From Deltaproteobacteria bacterium (GTDB taxonomy: Bacteria > Myxococcota > B64-G9): 64,000 nt of DNA. Location of the stretch: contig JAFCZJ010000040.1 in assembly GCA_019314375.1 (NCBI GenBank), positions 31,149 to 95,148 on the forward strand, read 5' to 3'. This document shows positions 33,077 through 41,744 of this stretch, in pieces; the stretch's first letter is position 1; every line of letters begins with the position of its first letter. The notes beneath the pieces are model-generated. The model worked only from the letters and a program-made list of their open reading frames with translations, ran no database searches and had not been told where the DNA came from. Both the position numbers and the translations under genes were made by a program.

Positions 33077-33604
33077 TCAGACCAAAAACATCATGGGCAA
33101 GTAGAAGGCATCAAAGACGCAGTAAGCGGCCGTGGCCACCAGGGCCAGACCCGCCCCGACAGCACCGCAAAGACCCGCGACCCAGACCCTGGCATCTTGC
33201 CCGTCCATGCTCTCAGTCGGTGTTGAAGCTTTCGGCGGCATGCCGAAGCCAACGACCAGCAGAACCATCCCGAAGAAAACCGGCAGCAGGCTCATCCACA
33301 AGGCCACCTGCATGGGCCCGGTCGTTTCCTGATGTCCCTTGAACATAAGCACCAAAGACTCACCCGGGTCGGCGTAGGCCAATGCCCCATGGACCAAGCT
33401 CACCCCCAGATCGTGGCCGATCCAGCCCAAGAGCCACAGGCAGCCCGCGCCGAAAAGGCCGATAAAACCAAAAACCAGCCGAAGCCCCCGACTCCCCGTA
33501 GCCAAAGCCACGATGAAGCCCACCAAAATAGCCAAATTCACAACAATCCCCAGCCCGGCCGCCAACCAAGCAAAGAGTCCCCCTTCTTGCAGCACCTCCA
33601 ACAT
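33077..33604 (-). CDS. Small polytopic membrane protein (ExbB/TolQ-like layout)
   Basis: The 175-residue protein has four likely membrane helices. An N-terminal FAWLAAGLGIVVNLAILVGF resembles the first helix of MotA/TolQ/ExbB proteins, and the last two helices (VWVAGLCGAVGAGLALVATA) are Gly/Ala-rich as in proton-channel components. There is no ExbD-like partner nearby; the only companion is the 453-residue membrane protein downstream. AGGGAG lies upstream. The assignment to that superfamily is a guess from layout. Confidence 0.55.
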   Translation of the reverse strand: MLEVLQEGGLFAWLAAGLGIVVNLAILVGFIVALATGSRGLRLVFGFIGLFGAGCLWLLGWIGHDLGVSLVHGALAYADPGESLVLMFKGHQETTGPMQVALWMSLLPVFFGMVLLVVGFGMPPKASTPTESMDGQDARVWVAGLCGAVGAGLALVATAAYCVFDAFYLPMMFLV

Positions 33605-33679
33605 GCGTCTCTCCCTCGTTTGGGTTTCAGGAGCGTAAGCTTAATGGCATCGCCCCCCAGAGACAAGGCCAGATTTCTA

Positions 33680-36600
33680 CTATGAGCCGACCAGATTCAG
33701 GGCGGCCCAGTAGAAGGGATGGGTGAATCGTTTGTTGTTTTTTAGTTTTCGTTGGGCTTGGTTCAGGGCGGCTGTGGGGGTTTTGCCTTGTTTTAATTCG
33801 ACGTAAAGTTCGCGGGTCAGTTCCACGGCGCTGTTGTCCGAGAGTTCCCAGAGGCTGGCCACTAAGGCGCGAGCGCCTGAGTGTAGGAAGGCTCGGCTTA
33901 GGCCCAGGCGTTCGTCACCTCGCTGCACCGCGAGCTCTCCTGAATGACAGGCGCTTAAAACCACCAAGCGGGCCGCTGACAAATCCACCGAGAGGACCTC
34001 GGCGGCCGTTAGTTCTTGCTTGCGGCCCTTGGGTCCGGCCAGGGCCAGGTAGGAATCCATGGGCCGATCGCCCAAAAATTGGCCATGAGAGGCCAGGTGG
34101 ACAAATTGCTTGCCGGGCGCCTCTCTTCGGAAAACCGATTCGGTGGCCTGGCTTCCGCGCAAGACATGGATGGACTTGCCAAAAAGGCTGGCCAACATAT
34201 CGGCTTCTTTTTCGGCCGCCGGCAAGGCGGGCAATTCGGTGGCCGGGTTGGCGAGAGCCAAAACCTCTAAGGAGCGCGCCTTATATACGCGGGCGCGCAG
34301 CATCACCAAGACGGAGCCGGAAGGTACGACGGCAAAATCAAAACTATCCAGCAACCAGGCCTTCCCGTCATGCAAGGCGGCGAAAGGCACCTGGTGCAAG
34401 GGACCCCAGGGCACGACCAGCAAACGACGCACCTGCTTGGGCAAGGAGACGCCGTCCATGCAAAGCTTGTGCAAAGCCTTGGCTTTCTTGATGACCTTCC
34501 GCTTCTTGCTGTTGGGATCGGCCAGGCTGCGCATCAGACTTGAGACCTTCCCCTGCAAGCGCGACGCGTCCAATGACCGTCCGGTCATCTTGATCTCTTT
34601 GGCGGTGATGACGAAGGTCACCAGGCGTTTGCCATCGTGGAAGTAGGCCAGCAAAGCTTCGTCGCGGGCCAGCACGGATTGCACATCCCGCACCCGCGCC
34701 GGGTTGACACTCACCAGGGAACGCCAGCCCTCCCGAGGATTGGGCGCCAAGGTCCGACCCGCCTGCGCCTTCTTGGGATTTGCGGCCCTCACAAGCCCGG
34801 GTGGCGCAAAAGAAGAAGACGGCGGGGGCAGAGCGCGCAACATGTGGGCCCTGGCCTTGCCGAGCGAAGCCTGCCAAGCGGGTTCACCCAAGGAGATCTT
34901 GCGCTCGGCCAACATGTCCAGAAACGCCCGCCCTCGGGCCCGCTCCGCCAAATAAAAAGCCCGGGCCGCGTCGCCTTGATCCATGGCCAGCCCGACGGCG
35001 GCAGCGTACAGCCGGGTCTTGGCCATCGCAAAAGATCGCCTGGCACCCTCGGCGCCGATTTGAGCTCGCAGGCTCTCCACCAAGTTCATGGCTTCATCCA
35101 AAGCCTTCTCTGCCTGGCTGCGCTTACCCAAGCCCGCCAGGGCTCGACCCTTCTCGGTCAAGGCCTGCCAGGTGGCATCCGCCTGGCTGCGCCGATTCAA
35201 CCACTTCAAAGCCGACTCGGCATGAGACAGGGCTTGGCCGAATTTGCCTGCATCGTTGGCAAGTTCGGCCAGATTGGTCTGGGCGATGGCCCCCGCCTTG
35301 ACGTCGGAAGCCGCCAGGGCTTCGGCCGCCACCTGAACATACAGCGCCTCCGCCTCCTGCCGCTTGTTTCCCTGCCACAGCCAAAGAGCCCGATCCAACT
35401 TCAGCGCCCGACTCAAGACCCCTTGTTCTTTCTTGGGCAATTTGTTCAAAAACCGAGTACAGGCCGCCAAAATCTTGCCCGCCTTTGCGGTCTTGCCCGC
35501 AAAAGTCAAAGAGTGGGCCTGGCCCAACTTGGCCTGCAAGGCCGCCACAGGAAAACGACCAAGCCCTTTTTCTGCCTGAGCGAAAGCCCTTGCGGCCAGA
35601 GCGTGTTGTCCCATCACACTCAAGGCCTGGGCGCGGTTGGCGTGCATCAATCCGGTCAAAGACCGGGTGTCCACATGCTGGTCCAATTCCTTGGCGGCCC
35701 GCTCGAGATTCTTGGATGCCCGATGATAGTCACCCGCCAAGAGCGCGTCTCGCCCCAGCAAAGCCAAAACCCGAGCGCCAAGATATGGGTCCGTCAAAGC
35801 CAGACTTTCTCGCAGGGGCCTGAGTTGCACCGCGGCATCCGGCTCGTAGGCGATCACCCCGGCATAAGACGAAAGAAAACCAAGCACCATGGCGGGGCGA
35901 GAGCTCAAGGGACAAGCCGCGGCCGCTTGGGCCAAATTCTTCCGGGCCAGACCGAGATCCGATTTGAAGGATTCGGCGGCCGGGGCCATGGGAAAATCCG
36001 GTTCCGCGGGTGCCTTGGCCGTGGTGTTCAATCGCTTGATAGCAGAAAGCACACGCTTGACATCCGACTTCCGCCCCAAGATGCGCAGCACCCGCCACCC
36101 TTTGTCCAAAGCCAGGGCAAGGGACTTCTCATCAGAGCCCATGATTTTCAGTCCCGGCTCCTCCATCTTGCAGGCCAAAAACAAAACCGCCTCGGCCACA
36201 GCCGTCTGATCCAGCATACGCCAGGCCAAGTCCAAGGCCTGGACTGAAGCCAAGATCGAGGCCCGCCCTTTGCCCTGCTTGGCCTGCTCGAGGTGCCGCT
36301 TGTACGCCGCCCGGTGCTGCTTGCCCAACTTCTCGCGCATGGCATCGGCCGAAAGTTGGTCCAACCAAGCCCTGCCCTCGGTGGCCACCGAGACATCCCA
36401 GCCCCAGTCGGCGGACTCGCGATGCAACTCAGCTAAAAAGATCTCTGCGTCTTTCAGCTTGAGGACTTGTTCGGGATGAAGCGCCACCGGCGTGTAAAGA
36501 CCCAGCTTACGCCCGGCCTCTCGACTGGCCGAAAGGCAGCCCTCCGCGTCACCCAAAAGGCACATCAACTCGGCGACCTGGCCCAATAATATCTTCCGGG

Positions 36601-36763
36601 CCGGATCCCTCTCAAATCCCCGTTCGCCCATGGCAAGACCAAAGGCATCCCTGGCCTGCCCGTAAGTCTCCACTGCAGAAGTGTTTTCTTTGGCATGGAC
36701 CGGACAGGCCCACAGAAATAGCAACAACAAGGGAAAAGACAAAAGCCGGACATTCATGGCCAT
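33680..36763 (-). CDS. Exported TPR-CHAT putative protease
   Basis: The ATG at 36763 follows the histidine-kinase stop by one base (TGA-T-ATG). A signal peptide (FPLLLLFLWACPVHA) begins the 1027-residue product. Residues of about 60-650 are TPR-like helices. The last 330 residues are a CHAT domain, a caspase-fold peptidase: the region VPWGPLHQVPFAALHD, catalytic His in VHLASHGQF near 891 and catalytic Cys in VLSACHSGEL near 938. The C-terminal HPFYWAALNLVG block is typical. Most bacterial CHAT proteins are cytoplasmic, so the export signal is unusual. It is coupled to the sensor kinase gene. Confidence 0.85.
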   Translation of the reverse strand: MAMNVRLLSFPLLLLFLWACPVHAKENTSAVETYGQARDAFGLAMGERGFERDPARKILLGQVAELMCLLGDAEGCLSASREAGRKLGLYTPVALHPEQVLKLKDAEIFLAELHRESADWGWDVSVATEGRAWLDQLSADAMREKLGKQHRAAYKRHLEQAKQGKGRASILASVQALDLAWRMLDQTAVAEAVLFLACKMEEPGLKIMGSDEKSLALALDKGWRVLRILGRKSDVKRVLSAIKRLNTTAKAPAEPDFPMAPAAESFKSDLGLARKNLAQAAAACPLSSRPAMVLGFLSSYAGVIAYEPDAAVQLRPLRESLALTDPYLGARVLALLGRDALLAGDYHRASKNLERAAKELDQHVDTRSLTGLMHANRAQALSVMGQHALAARAFAQAEKGLGRFPVAALQAKLGQAHSLTFAGKTAKAGKILAACTRFLNKLPKKEQGVLSRALKLDRALWLWQGNKRQEAEALYVQVAAEALAASDVKAGAIAQTNLAELANDAGKFGQALSHAESALKWLNRRSQADATWQALTEKGRALAGLGKRSQAEKALDEAMNLVESLRAQIGAEGARRSFAMAKTRLYAAAVGLAMDQGDAARAFYLAERARGRAFLDMLAERKISLGEPAWQASLGKARAHMLRALPPPSSSFAPPGLVRAANPKKAQAGRTLAPNPREGWRSLVSVNPARVRDVQSVLARDEALLAYFHDGKRLVTFVITAKEIKMTGRSLDASRLQGKVSSLMRSLADPNSKKRKVIKKAKALHKLCMDGVSLPKQVRRLLVVPWGPLHQVPFAALHDGKAWLLDSFDFAVVPSGSVLVMLRARVYKARSLEVLALANPATELPALPAAEKEADMLASLFGKSIHVLRGSQATESVFRREAPGKQFVHLASHGQFLGDRPMDSYLALAGPKGRKQELTAAEVLSVDLSAARLVVLSACHSGELAVQRGDERLGLSRAFLHSGARALVASLWELSDNSAVELTRELYVELKQGKTPTAALNQAQRKLKNNKRFTHPFYWAALNLVGS

Positions 36764-36764
36764 A

Positions 36765-38126
36765 TCATACGGAAGATTCGGATAAATTCCCATCCCTTCG
36801 CTTATCCTGCACAAGCCAGCTTTCCAGGGTCCTCATAAGCTCAGCCGGCTCGATGGGCTTGGTGATGAAGCCGTCCATACCAGCATCCATGCAACGCAAG
36901 CGCTCTTCTTCCAAAGCGTTGGCGGTTAGAGCCAGAATGGTCACCCTCGCCTCCCCATTTTCTTTTTCCCGGGCACGGATCTGTCTTGTGATCTCCAGGC
37001 CGTCTTGACCCGGCAAACAAAGATCCATCAGGATCAGGACATGCCGTTCAGCATCAAAGATGCGCAGGGCCGCCTCGCCGTCGGCCACCAGGTCGGCATC
37101 CAGTCCGGCCTTGCTGAAAATCGCCTCCAACAGCCTGCGTCCGATGAGATCGTCTTCAACCGCCAGGATGCGTCGGCCCTCCACCCGAGAGGGCGCCGGC
37201 GTCGAGGGCAACCACAACTCAAATCGACTCCCCTTCCCCGCTTGGCTATCCAAAGAAATCCGCCCGCCCATGCCCTCAACCAACTCTGCGGTGATGGCCA
37301 GACCCAAGCCCGTGCCTTTGACCAATTGTTGGCCGCCGTTTTCCACCTGACCAAAGGACTCAAAAACCCGCTTGGCGTCAGCGGCCTTGATGCCTATCCC
37401 GGTGTCCTCCACAAGTACCTTCAGCCAACTCTGATCACCCTCCTGCTCAAGGACCATCTTGATGCTCACCCAGCCCGCATCGGTGAACTTCAAAGCGTTG
37501 TCCAACAAATTGAGCAGAATCTGGCGAAAGCGCCTCGAGTCACCCATCATCCGAGTCGGCAGCTCATGCAGTTCGGACCTGAGTTCCAGACCTTTTCCGG
37601 CCGCCCTCTTTCGCAAACCATCCACCAATTCCGCCGCGATGGCCTCCGGTCGAAAAGGTTTAGGGTGAAAGCGCAATCGGCCCGCCTCGATGGCCGCCAA
37701 ATCCAGTACGTCTTCAACCAGATGAAGCAAGGCATATGCACTTGATTTGATCGACCGCAAATCCTGCTTTTTGTCCGCATCAAGCTGCTCGACTTGCAGC
37801 ACCTCGCTGAGTCCGATGATGACGTTGAGGGGGGTGCGAAATTCGTGGCTCATCTTGGCCAGGAAACGACCTTTGGCCGAATTGGCCGCCTCAGCCCGCT
37901 CTTTGGCCTCCTCCAAATTCTTGAGACTACGACCTCGCGCACTCTCATAGATAAACAAGATGGCGATGCTCACCAACATGGAGGTCAACCAGGTCATCAC
38001 CATGTCGGAGGCCAGGTCTTCAGATGCCAGAGACTGTGGAAAACGATAGCCCGAAAGCATCCAAGGCATGCATGCCCAGAAGGGCCCCCAGGCTGGCCAA
38101 AGCCCATACCACGCCGCTCCGCCCAA
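36765..38126 (-). CDS. Hybrid histidine kinase, catalytic and receiver part
   Basis: The frame begins inside the membrane region. One transmembrane helix (about 43-60) precedes a dimerisation domain with phospho-accepting His94 (MSHEFRTPLN). An HATPase domain with N-box LLNLLDNALKF and VEDTGIGI follows, then a receiver with phospho-accepting Asp in LILMDLCLPGQDG and Lys in FITKP. There is no convincing start or ribosome-binding site. The missing N-terminal sensor is encoded in another frame at 38020-38550, so the two are probably one gene broken by a frameshift. The product would autophosphorylate and relay internally. It is coupled to the CHAT gene. Confidence 0.85.
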   Translation of the reverse strand: MGGAAWYGLWPAWGPFWACMPWMLSGYRFPQSLASEDLASDMVMTWLTSMLVSIAILFIYESARGRSLKNLEEAKERAEAANSAKGRFLAKMSHEFRTPLNVIIGLSEVLQVEQLDADKKQDLRSIKSSAYALLHLVEDVLDLAAIEAGRLRFHPKPFRPEAIAAELVDGLRKRAAGKGLELRSELHELPTRMMGDSRRFRQILLNLLDNALKFTDAGWVSIKMVLEQEGDQSWLKVLVEDTGIGIKAADAKRVFESFGQVENGGQQLVKGTGLGLAITAELVEGMGGRISLDSQAGKGSRFELWLPSTPAPSRVEGRRILAVEDDLIGRRLLEAIFSKAGLDADLVADGEAALRIFDAERHVLILMDLCLPGQDGLEITRQIRAREKENGEARVTILALTANALEEERLRCMDAGMDGFITKPIEPAELMRTLESWLVQDKRRDGNLSESSV

Positions 38127-38550
38127 TCATGAATAAAGCGAATGGCGGGATGGTGAACAAAGCCACATCGTTGGCCAGACTCAGGCCCCCAGTCATCCAA
38201 AGGGCAAAAACCACCCCGCTCCACATAATCGCCAACATGATGTGGGCCAAAACCCGCAAGTGTTTTCCGCGGCGCACCATACTCCAAAGGAACATGAGCC
38301 CAAACCAGGCGCTGACCACGACCGAGCCCAAAAGCCACTGCCCAATGAGCAAAAACTCCAAGGCAAACAACAATCCGAATCCGGACAAAGCAAGCCCGCC
38401 GAGCCGCATCACGCGAACCCGACGCCGAATCTCTTCGTCCGGCCAATCCAGGTCCCGGCATACTATCCGGTCCCAAAAACGCTCTAGTATTTTTCGTCTG
38501 TCGTCCAAGATTTGCAGAGCATGCCTGGTTCCAAGACCCCACACAAGCAT
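38020..38550 (-). CDS. Membrane sensor part of the hybrid histidine kinase (frame-shifted)
   Basis: This 176-residue frame encodes a basic N-terminus and about five transmembrane helices (LALSGFGLLFALEFLLIG, VALFTIPPFALFMIG, WALASLGALLGMHALDAF). It stops in a region where the kinase frame continues the same topology. Reading A-F-G-L-S-F and then switching at the run of four A's at 38040-38043 (T's on the coding strand) gives S-F-P-Q-S-L-A-S-E-D and joins the sensor to the kinase with no loss. A one-base insertion there, real or from sequencing, would explain both frames. Confidence 0.6.
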   Translation of the reverse strand: MLVWGLGTRHALQILDDRRKILERFWDRIVCRDLDWPDEEIRRRVRVMRLGGLALSGFGLLFALEFLLIGQWLLGSVVVSAWFGLMFLWSMVRRGKHLRVLAHIMLAIMWSGVVFALWMTGGLSLANDVALFTIPPFALFMIGRSGVVWALASLGALLGMHALDAFGLSFSTVSGI

Positions 38551-38616
38551 CTCGACTTGACAGAGTCCCGACTGCGTGATGCTTTATCGCACCGATAAGC
38601 TAGCCCGGGAGAAAGC

Positions 38617-41040
38617 ATGTCCGAAAACCAAGCCCCCAAAAACGAACAACCGAAATCCATGGGTCGCGCCATCGCCGATTCATTTCGCGAGGTGGGCGAG
38701 ACATTTGTGCATCTGGCCCATGCCCCGCGGGCATTGTGGGGCATCAACGTCTCCTATTTGCTCGAGGGACTGGCCTATTTCGGCGTGCTGACCATCCTGG
38801 GTATCTACCTGGCCGAAGACGTCGGCCTTCGCGAGAGCCATGCCAGCCTGGTTCTAAGTTTTCTGACCGGCGGCATCACCCTGTCCATGCTGCTTCTGGG
38901 CGGCGTCTCGGATCGCATCGGGGTACGCAAAGCCCTGTTGGTCGCGCTGTCCTTCATGATCCTGGGCCGATTTTTTCTGGCGGCCTCTGGCACCTTTTTT
39001 TCCTACGGAGAAGGGGCCAATTCGCTGATGTTTGTCAGCTTGATGCTGGGTTTGCTGCTGGTGGTCATTGGCTACGGCATGTATCAACCGGCGGCCTACG
39101 CCGGCGTCAAGCAGTTCACCAACAAGAAGACGGCCGCCATCGGTTACGCCATGATTTACGCGCTGATGAATCTGGGTGCCTTCTTTTCTGGCATCATCTC
39201 ACCCCCTGTTCGCCACGCCAGCGGCATGGTGGGGGTTTATTGGGTCTACGTCGCCATGACCGTGGCGGCATTCCTCTCCGTCCTGTTCATCTTGACCCGA
39301 CGCACGGCGGAAAAAGCCAAAGAAAGGGTCAAGGCCGAAGACCTGGCCTTTGGAGAAGAAGAGGCAAGCGAAGAGCCGAAGCCGGCCAAAAATAGCGTAG
39401 CCAAGTCGACCGACGAGCGCAGCCTCTTCAACCCAACCACCATCATCTTGACCACCCTGTTCTTGGGATCCGTGGCGATTTTCCTGACCCAATTCATCAC
39501 GGCCCCTGTCCACCCCTTGAAGCAAAGCTGCGAGGACCTGGCCAAAGAAACCAAGAACGCCGCCAAAACCCTGAAGACCGGCAAAACCCCCGCCCAGGAC
39601 CTGAAGGCTCTTTGGAAGCAGACTGCCGCAAACCTGAAACCCACGGCGGATGCAAGCTCGGTCGACGAAACCGCCTTCGTTCTGGCACGACTGCAACTGG
39701 AGAACATGGCCAACCAATGGCCCACCGACACAAAGGGACAATGGACCCTCGAAGCCGAACACGAACAAGGCATGCGGAGAATCCTGCGGGTCCACGCCCT
39801 GCGCCTGATGACCGCGGCCTATGCCTTGGTTGCGCCCGTGGATGGAAAAGTCGTCGACAAGTTACGCCTTCGCCTAAAACAGCCTAGTGAAGAGACGCTC
39901 CCTGTCTCGGCACCAGAACAAAAAACCCTTGTTCGCCTTGCGAGCAGCGAGACCCTGGACATGCTCAAAGGCCTGGTTCAAAGCATCCCGGCGATTGCCC
40001 AACAAGCCGAAGTTCAGTTGCCGCAGGGCCTGGGACAAATCCTGGGCAGTCGACTCAAAGCCGATGAAGCCTTTCTGTCCGGCTTGACCGAAAGCTGGAA
40101 CGCCCAGACGGGCGAGGATGCCAGGGCCCTACTCACCGAGACCTTGCTATCCGACAGCCTGTTCTACCGAGATCTTGCCAACAGCCTGGTGGATCTGGAA
40201 AACCCCGGCAAAACAAAACCTTGGTCTGCCGCGGAATTTTGGACATTGGCCATGAACGCCAAGGCGGAAATGCTCAAAGAGGTCTACGCCCAAAGACTGC
40301 CTGAGGCCACCCCCATCGACAGCATGGAAAAATGGAAAACCATCGGCCTGCGCTATGGCACGTCGTTTTTTCCTGCTCTGCTCTTCCTTGTCCTGCTGAC
40401 TTGGTGGTTGCTGAAACTTCGCCCGGACCACCCCTTCCACAACAAGCATTTCACCTTCTTCATCTTTGTCCTGATCCCGGTCCAGACCCTCTTCGCCCAC
40501 AACTGGCTCACCCTGCCGTTCTACATTAACCGGGCCTTCGCCGGCACGGCCCTGGGCGAGAACTTCGAGTTTTTCTCTAACATCAACCCGGTCCTGATTT
40601 TCTTCCTGACGCCGCTGGTTGCGGCCATGACCAGCCGGGCCCGCGTCTATCCCATGATGATGGCCGGCACCCTGGTCATGGCCCTGCCCACTTTCTTGCT
40701 GGCCTTGCCGCCAAGCCCCGTGCTGCTCATGAGTTACATTCTGCTCATGTCCATCGGCGAGGCCATGTGGCAGCCGCGCTTCCTGCAACTGGTTGCTGAG
40801 ATTGCCCCTGAAGGGAAAACCGGCGCCTACATGGGCATCGCCCAACTCCCCTGGTTCATGACCAAGGTATTCGTCGGCTTCTACGCCGGATGGTTCGTGG
40901 TCAACTACTGCCCCAGCGTGGGTCCGCAGAACACGGAATTCATGTGGTTGGTCTATGCCTTCATCGCCATGATCACCCCGCTGGGCTTGTGGCTGGCCAA
41001 GGGCTGGATCGGTTCGACCATGGAGAGAAAAGCCGCATGA
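38617..41040 (+). CDS. MFS transporter, POT (peptide transporter)-like, with large insert
   Basis: The 807-residue protein has the MFS layout: six helices in about 40-235 with DRIGVRKALL between helices 2 and 3, and the rest after residue 570. FSNINPVLIFFLTPLVAAM resembles the TM7 signature of proton-dependent oligopeptide transporters. Helix 7 as counted from the start (FLGSVAIFLTQFI) is followed by about 275 soluble, Lys/Ala-rich residues before the next helix, unusual for the family. The substrate is probably a small peptide or a similar solute. It is divergent from the sensor kinase, 66 bp away, and followed by a small secreted-protein gene. Confidence 0.8.
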   Translation: MSENQAPKNEQPKSMGRAIADSFREVGETFVHLAHAPRALWGINVSYLLEGLAYFGVLTILGIYLAEDVGLRESHASLVLSFLTGGITLSMLLLGGVSDRIGVRKALLVALSFMILGRFFLAASGTFFSYGEGANSLMFVSLMLGLLLVVIGYGMYQPAAYAGVKQFTNKKTAAIGYAMIYALMNLGAFFSGIISPPVRHASGMVGVYWVYVAMTVAAFLSVLFILTRRTAEKAKERVKAEDLAFGEEEASEEPKPAKNSVAKSTDERSLFNPTTIILTTLFLGSVAIFLTQFITAPVHPLKQSCEDLAKETKNAAKTLKTGKTPAQDLKALWKQTAANLKPTADASSVDETAFVLARLQLENMANQWPTDTKGQWTLEAEHEQGMRRILRVHALRLMTAAYALVAPVDGKVVDKLRLRLKQPSEETLPVSAPEQKTLVRLASSETLDMLKGLVQSIPAIAQQAEVQLPQGLGQILGSRLKADEAFLSGLTESWNAQTGEDARALLTETLLSDSLFYRDLANSLVDLENPGKTKPWSAAEFWTLAMNAKAEMLKEVYAQRLPEATPIDSMEKWKTIGLRYGTSFFPALLFLVLLTWWLLKLRPDHPFHNKHFTFFIFVLIPVQTLFAHNWLTLPFYINRAFAGTALGENFEFFSNINPVLIFFLTPLVAAMTSRARVYPMMMAGTLVMALPTFLLALPPSPVLLMSYILLMSIGEAMWQPRFLQLVAEIAPEGKTGAYMGIAQLPWFMTKVFVGFYAGWFVVNYCPSVGPQNTEFMWLVYAFIAMITPLGLWLAKGWIGSTMERKAA

Positions 41041-41084
41041 CATACGCGCATGCGACATGCTACAAGAACCGCTGGAGGTGATTA

Positions 41085-41699
41085 ATGATGCGCCACGCTC
41101 TCGTGATGATCGGCTTGCTCGCCTTTTGCCCCACGGCCTTCGCCGGCACGCCCTCGGAACAAAAAGTTTCAAAGGACGTGACCCGCAAGTGGAAAAAGCA
41201 ATGGCCTGAATTGGAAGTGGCCCACGTGGCCCGAAAAACCGAATGCCAAAAAGTCACCCTCGAGGTCCCCAGCAAGGTCCTGGGCAAAACCCGCAAGCTC
41301 AGAACCTGCCAGGTTGACGTGGATGTATACATCAGCGTGGGTTATCGCTACCACATCTACCGAGCCACCCAAGCCCACTACCAAGGAAATCGCCTGGTTC
41401 GGCTTTTCCAGGGCAAAATGGAAAAAGTGTGGAAGGCCGGCGGCGTGCCGGTGCCCAGCCCGGAGCAGGCCAAGGAATGGCTCAAAGCCCAAGCAGTAAG
41501 CAAGTTGGGCGCGGGATGGGAAATCACGATCACGGAAACCGGCAAACCGAGAATCTTCGGTGAAGTCTTCCGCTTGACCTATATCGTGGAAGCCAAGGGA
41601 CCGGGCGCTGATGGAAAAGAAGAAATCAAAAAGGGACTGATGGCCACCTTCGAATCCGACGGCGGCGACTGGAAGCCCGTGGCTGACTTGAGTATTTGA
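41085..41699 (+). CDS. Secreted protein of unknown function
   Basis: GGAGG precedes a double ATG. The 204-residue product has signal peptide MIGLLAFCPTAFAG and a mature part of mixed strands and helices (VDVDVYISVGYRYHIYRATQ, WEITITETGKPRIFGEVFRL). It has two cysteines that could pair and a C-terminal TFESDGGDWKPVADLSI. It is probably periplasmic. It lies 44 bp after the transporter gene and may share its transcript. I recognise no family. Confidence 0.65.
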   Translation: MMRHALVMIGLLAFCPTAFAGTPSEQKVSKDVTRKWKKQWPELEVAHVARKTECQKVTLEVPSKVLGKTRKLRTCQVDVDVYISVGYRYHIYRATQAHYQGNRLVRLFQGKMEKVWKAGGVPVPSPEQAKEWLKAQAVSKLGAGWEITITETGKPRIFGEVFRLTYIVEAKGPGADGKEEIKKGLMATFESDGGDWKPVADLSI

Positions 41700-41700
41700 G

Positions 41701-41726
41701 GCATGCGACCCTGACAAGGGTCATGC
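41701..41726. terminator. Hairpin between convergent genes
   Basis: GCATGCGACCCT-GACA-AGGGTCATGC pairs over 10 bp with a two-base bulge. It lies just after the secreted-protein stop and before the convergent lipoprotein's end at 41745. No T-run follows, so efficiency is uncertain. Confidence 0.4.
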
Positions 41727-41744
41727 AAAGTCCTTAGTATGAAA

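Noticed and set aside
34637..36247. A 536-codon plus-strand open frame opposite the TPR-CHAT gene
   Set aside because: It is Gln/Arg/Pro-rich, has no motif or ribosome-binding site, and lies antisense to a clear coding region.
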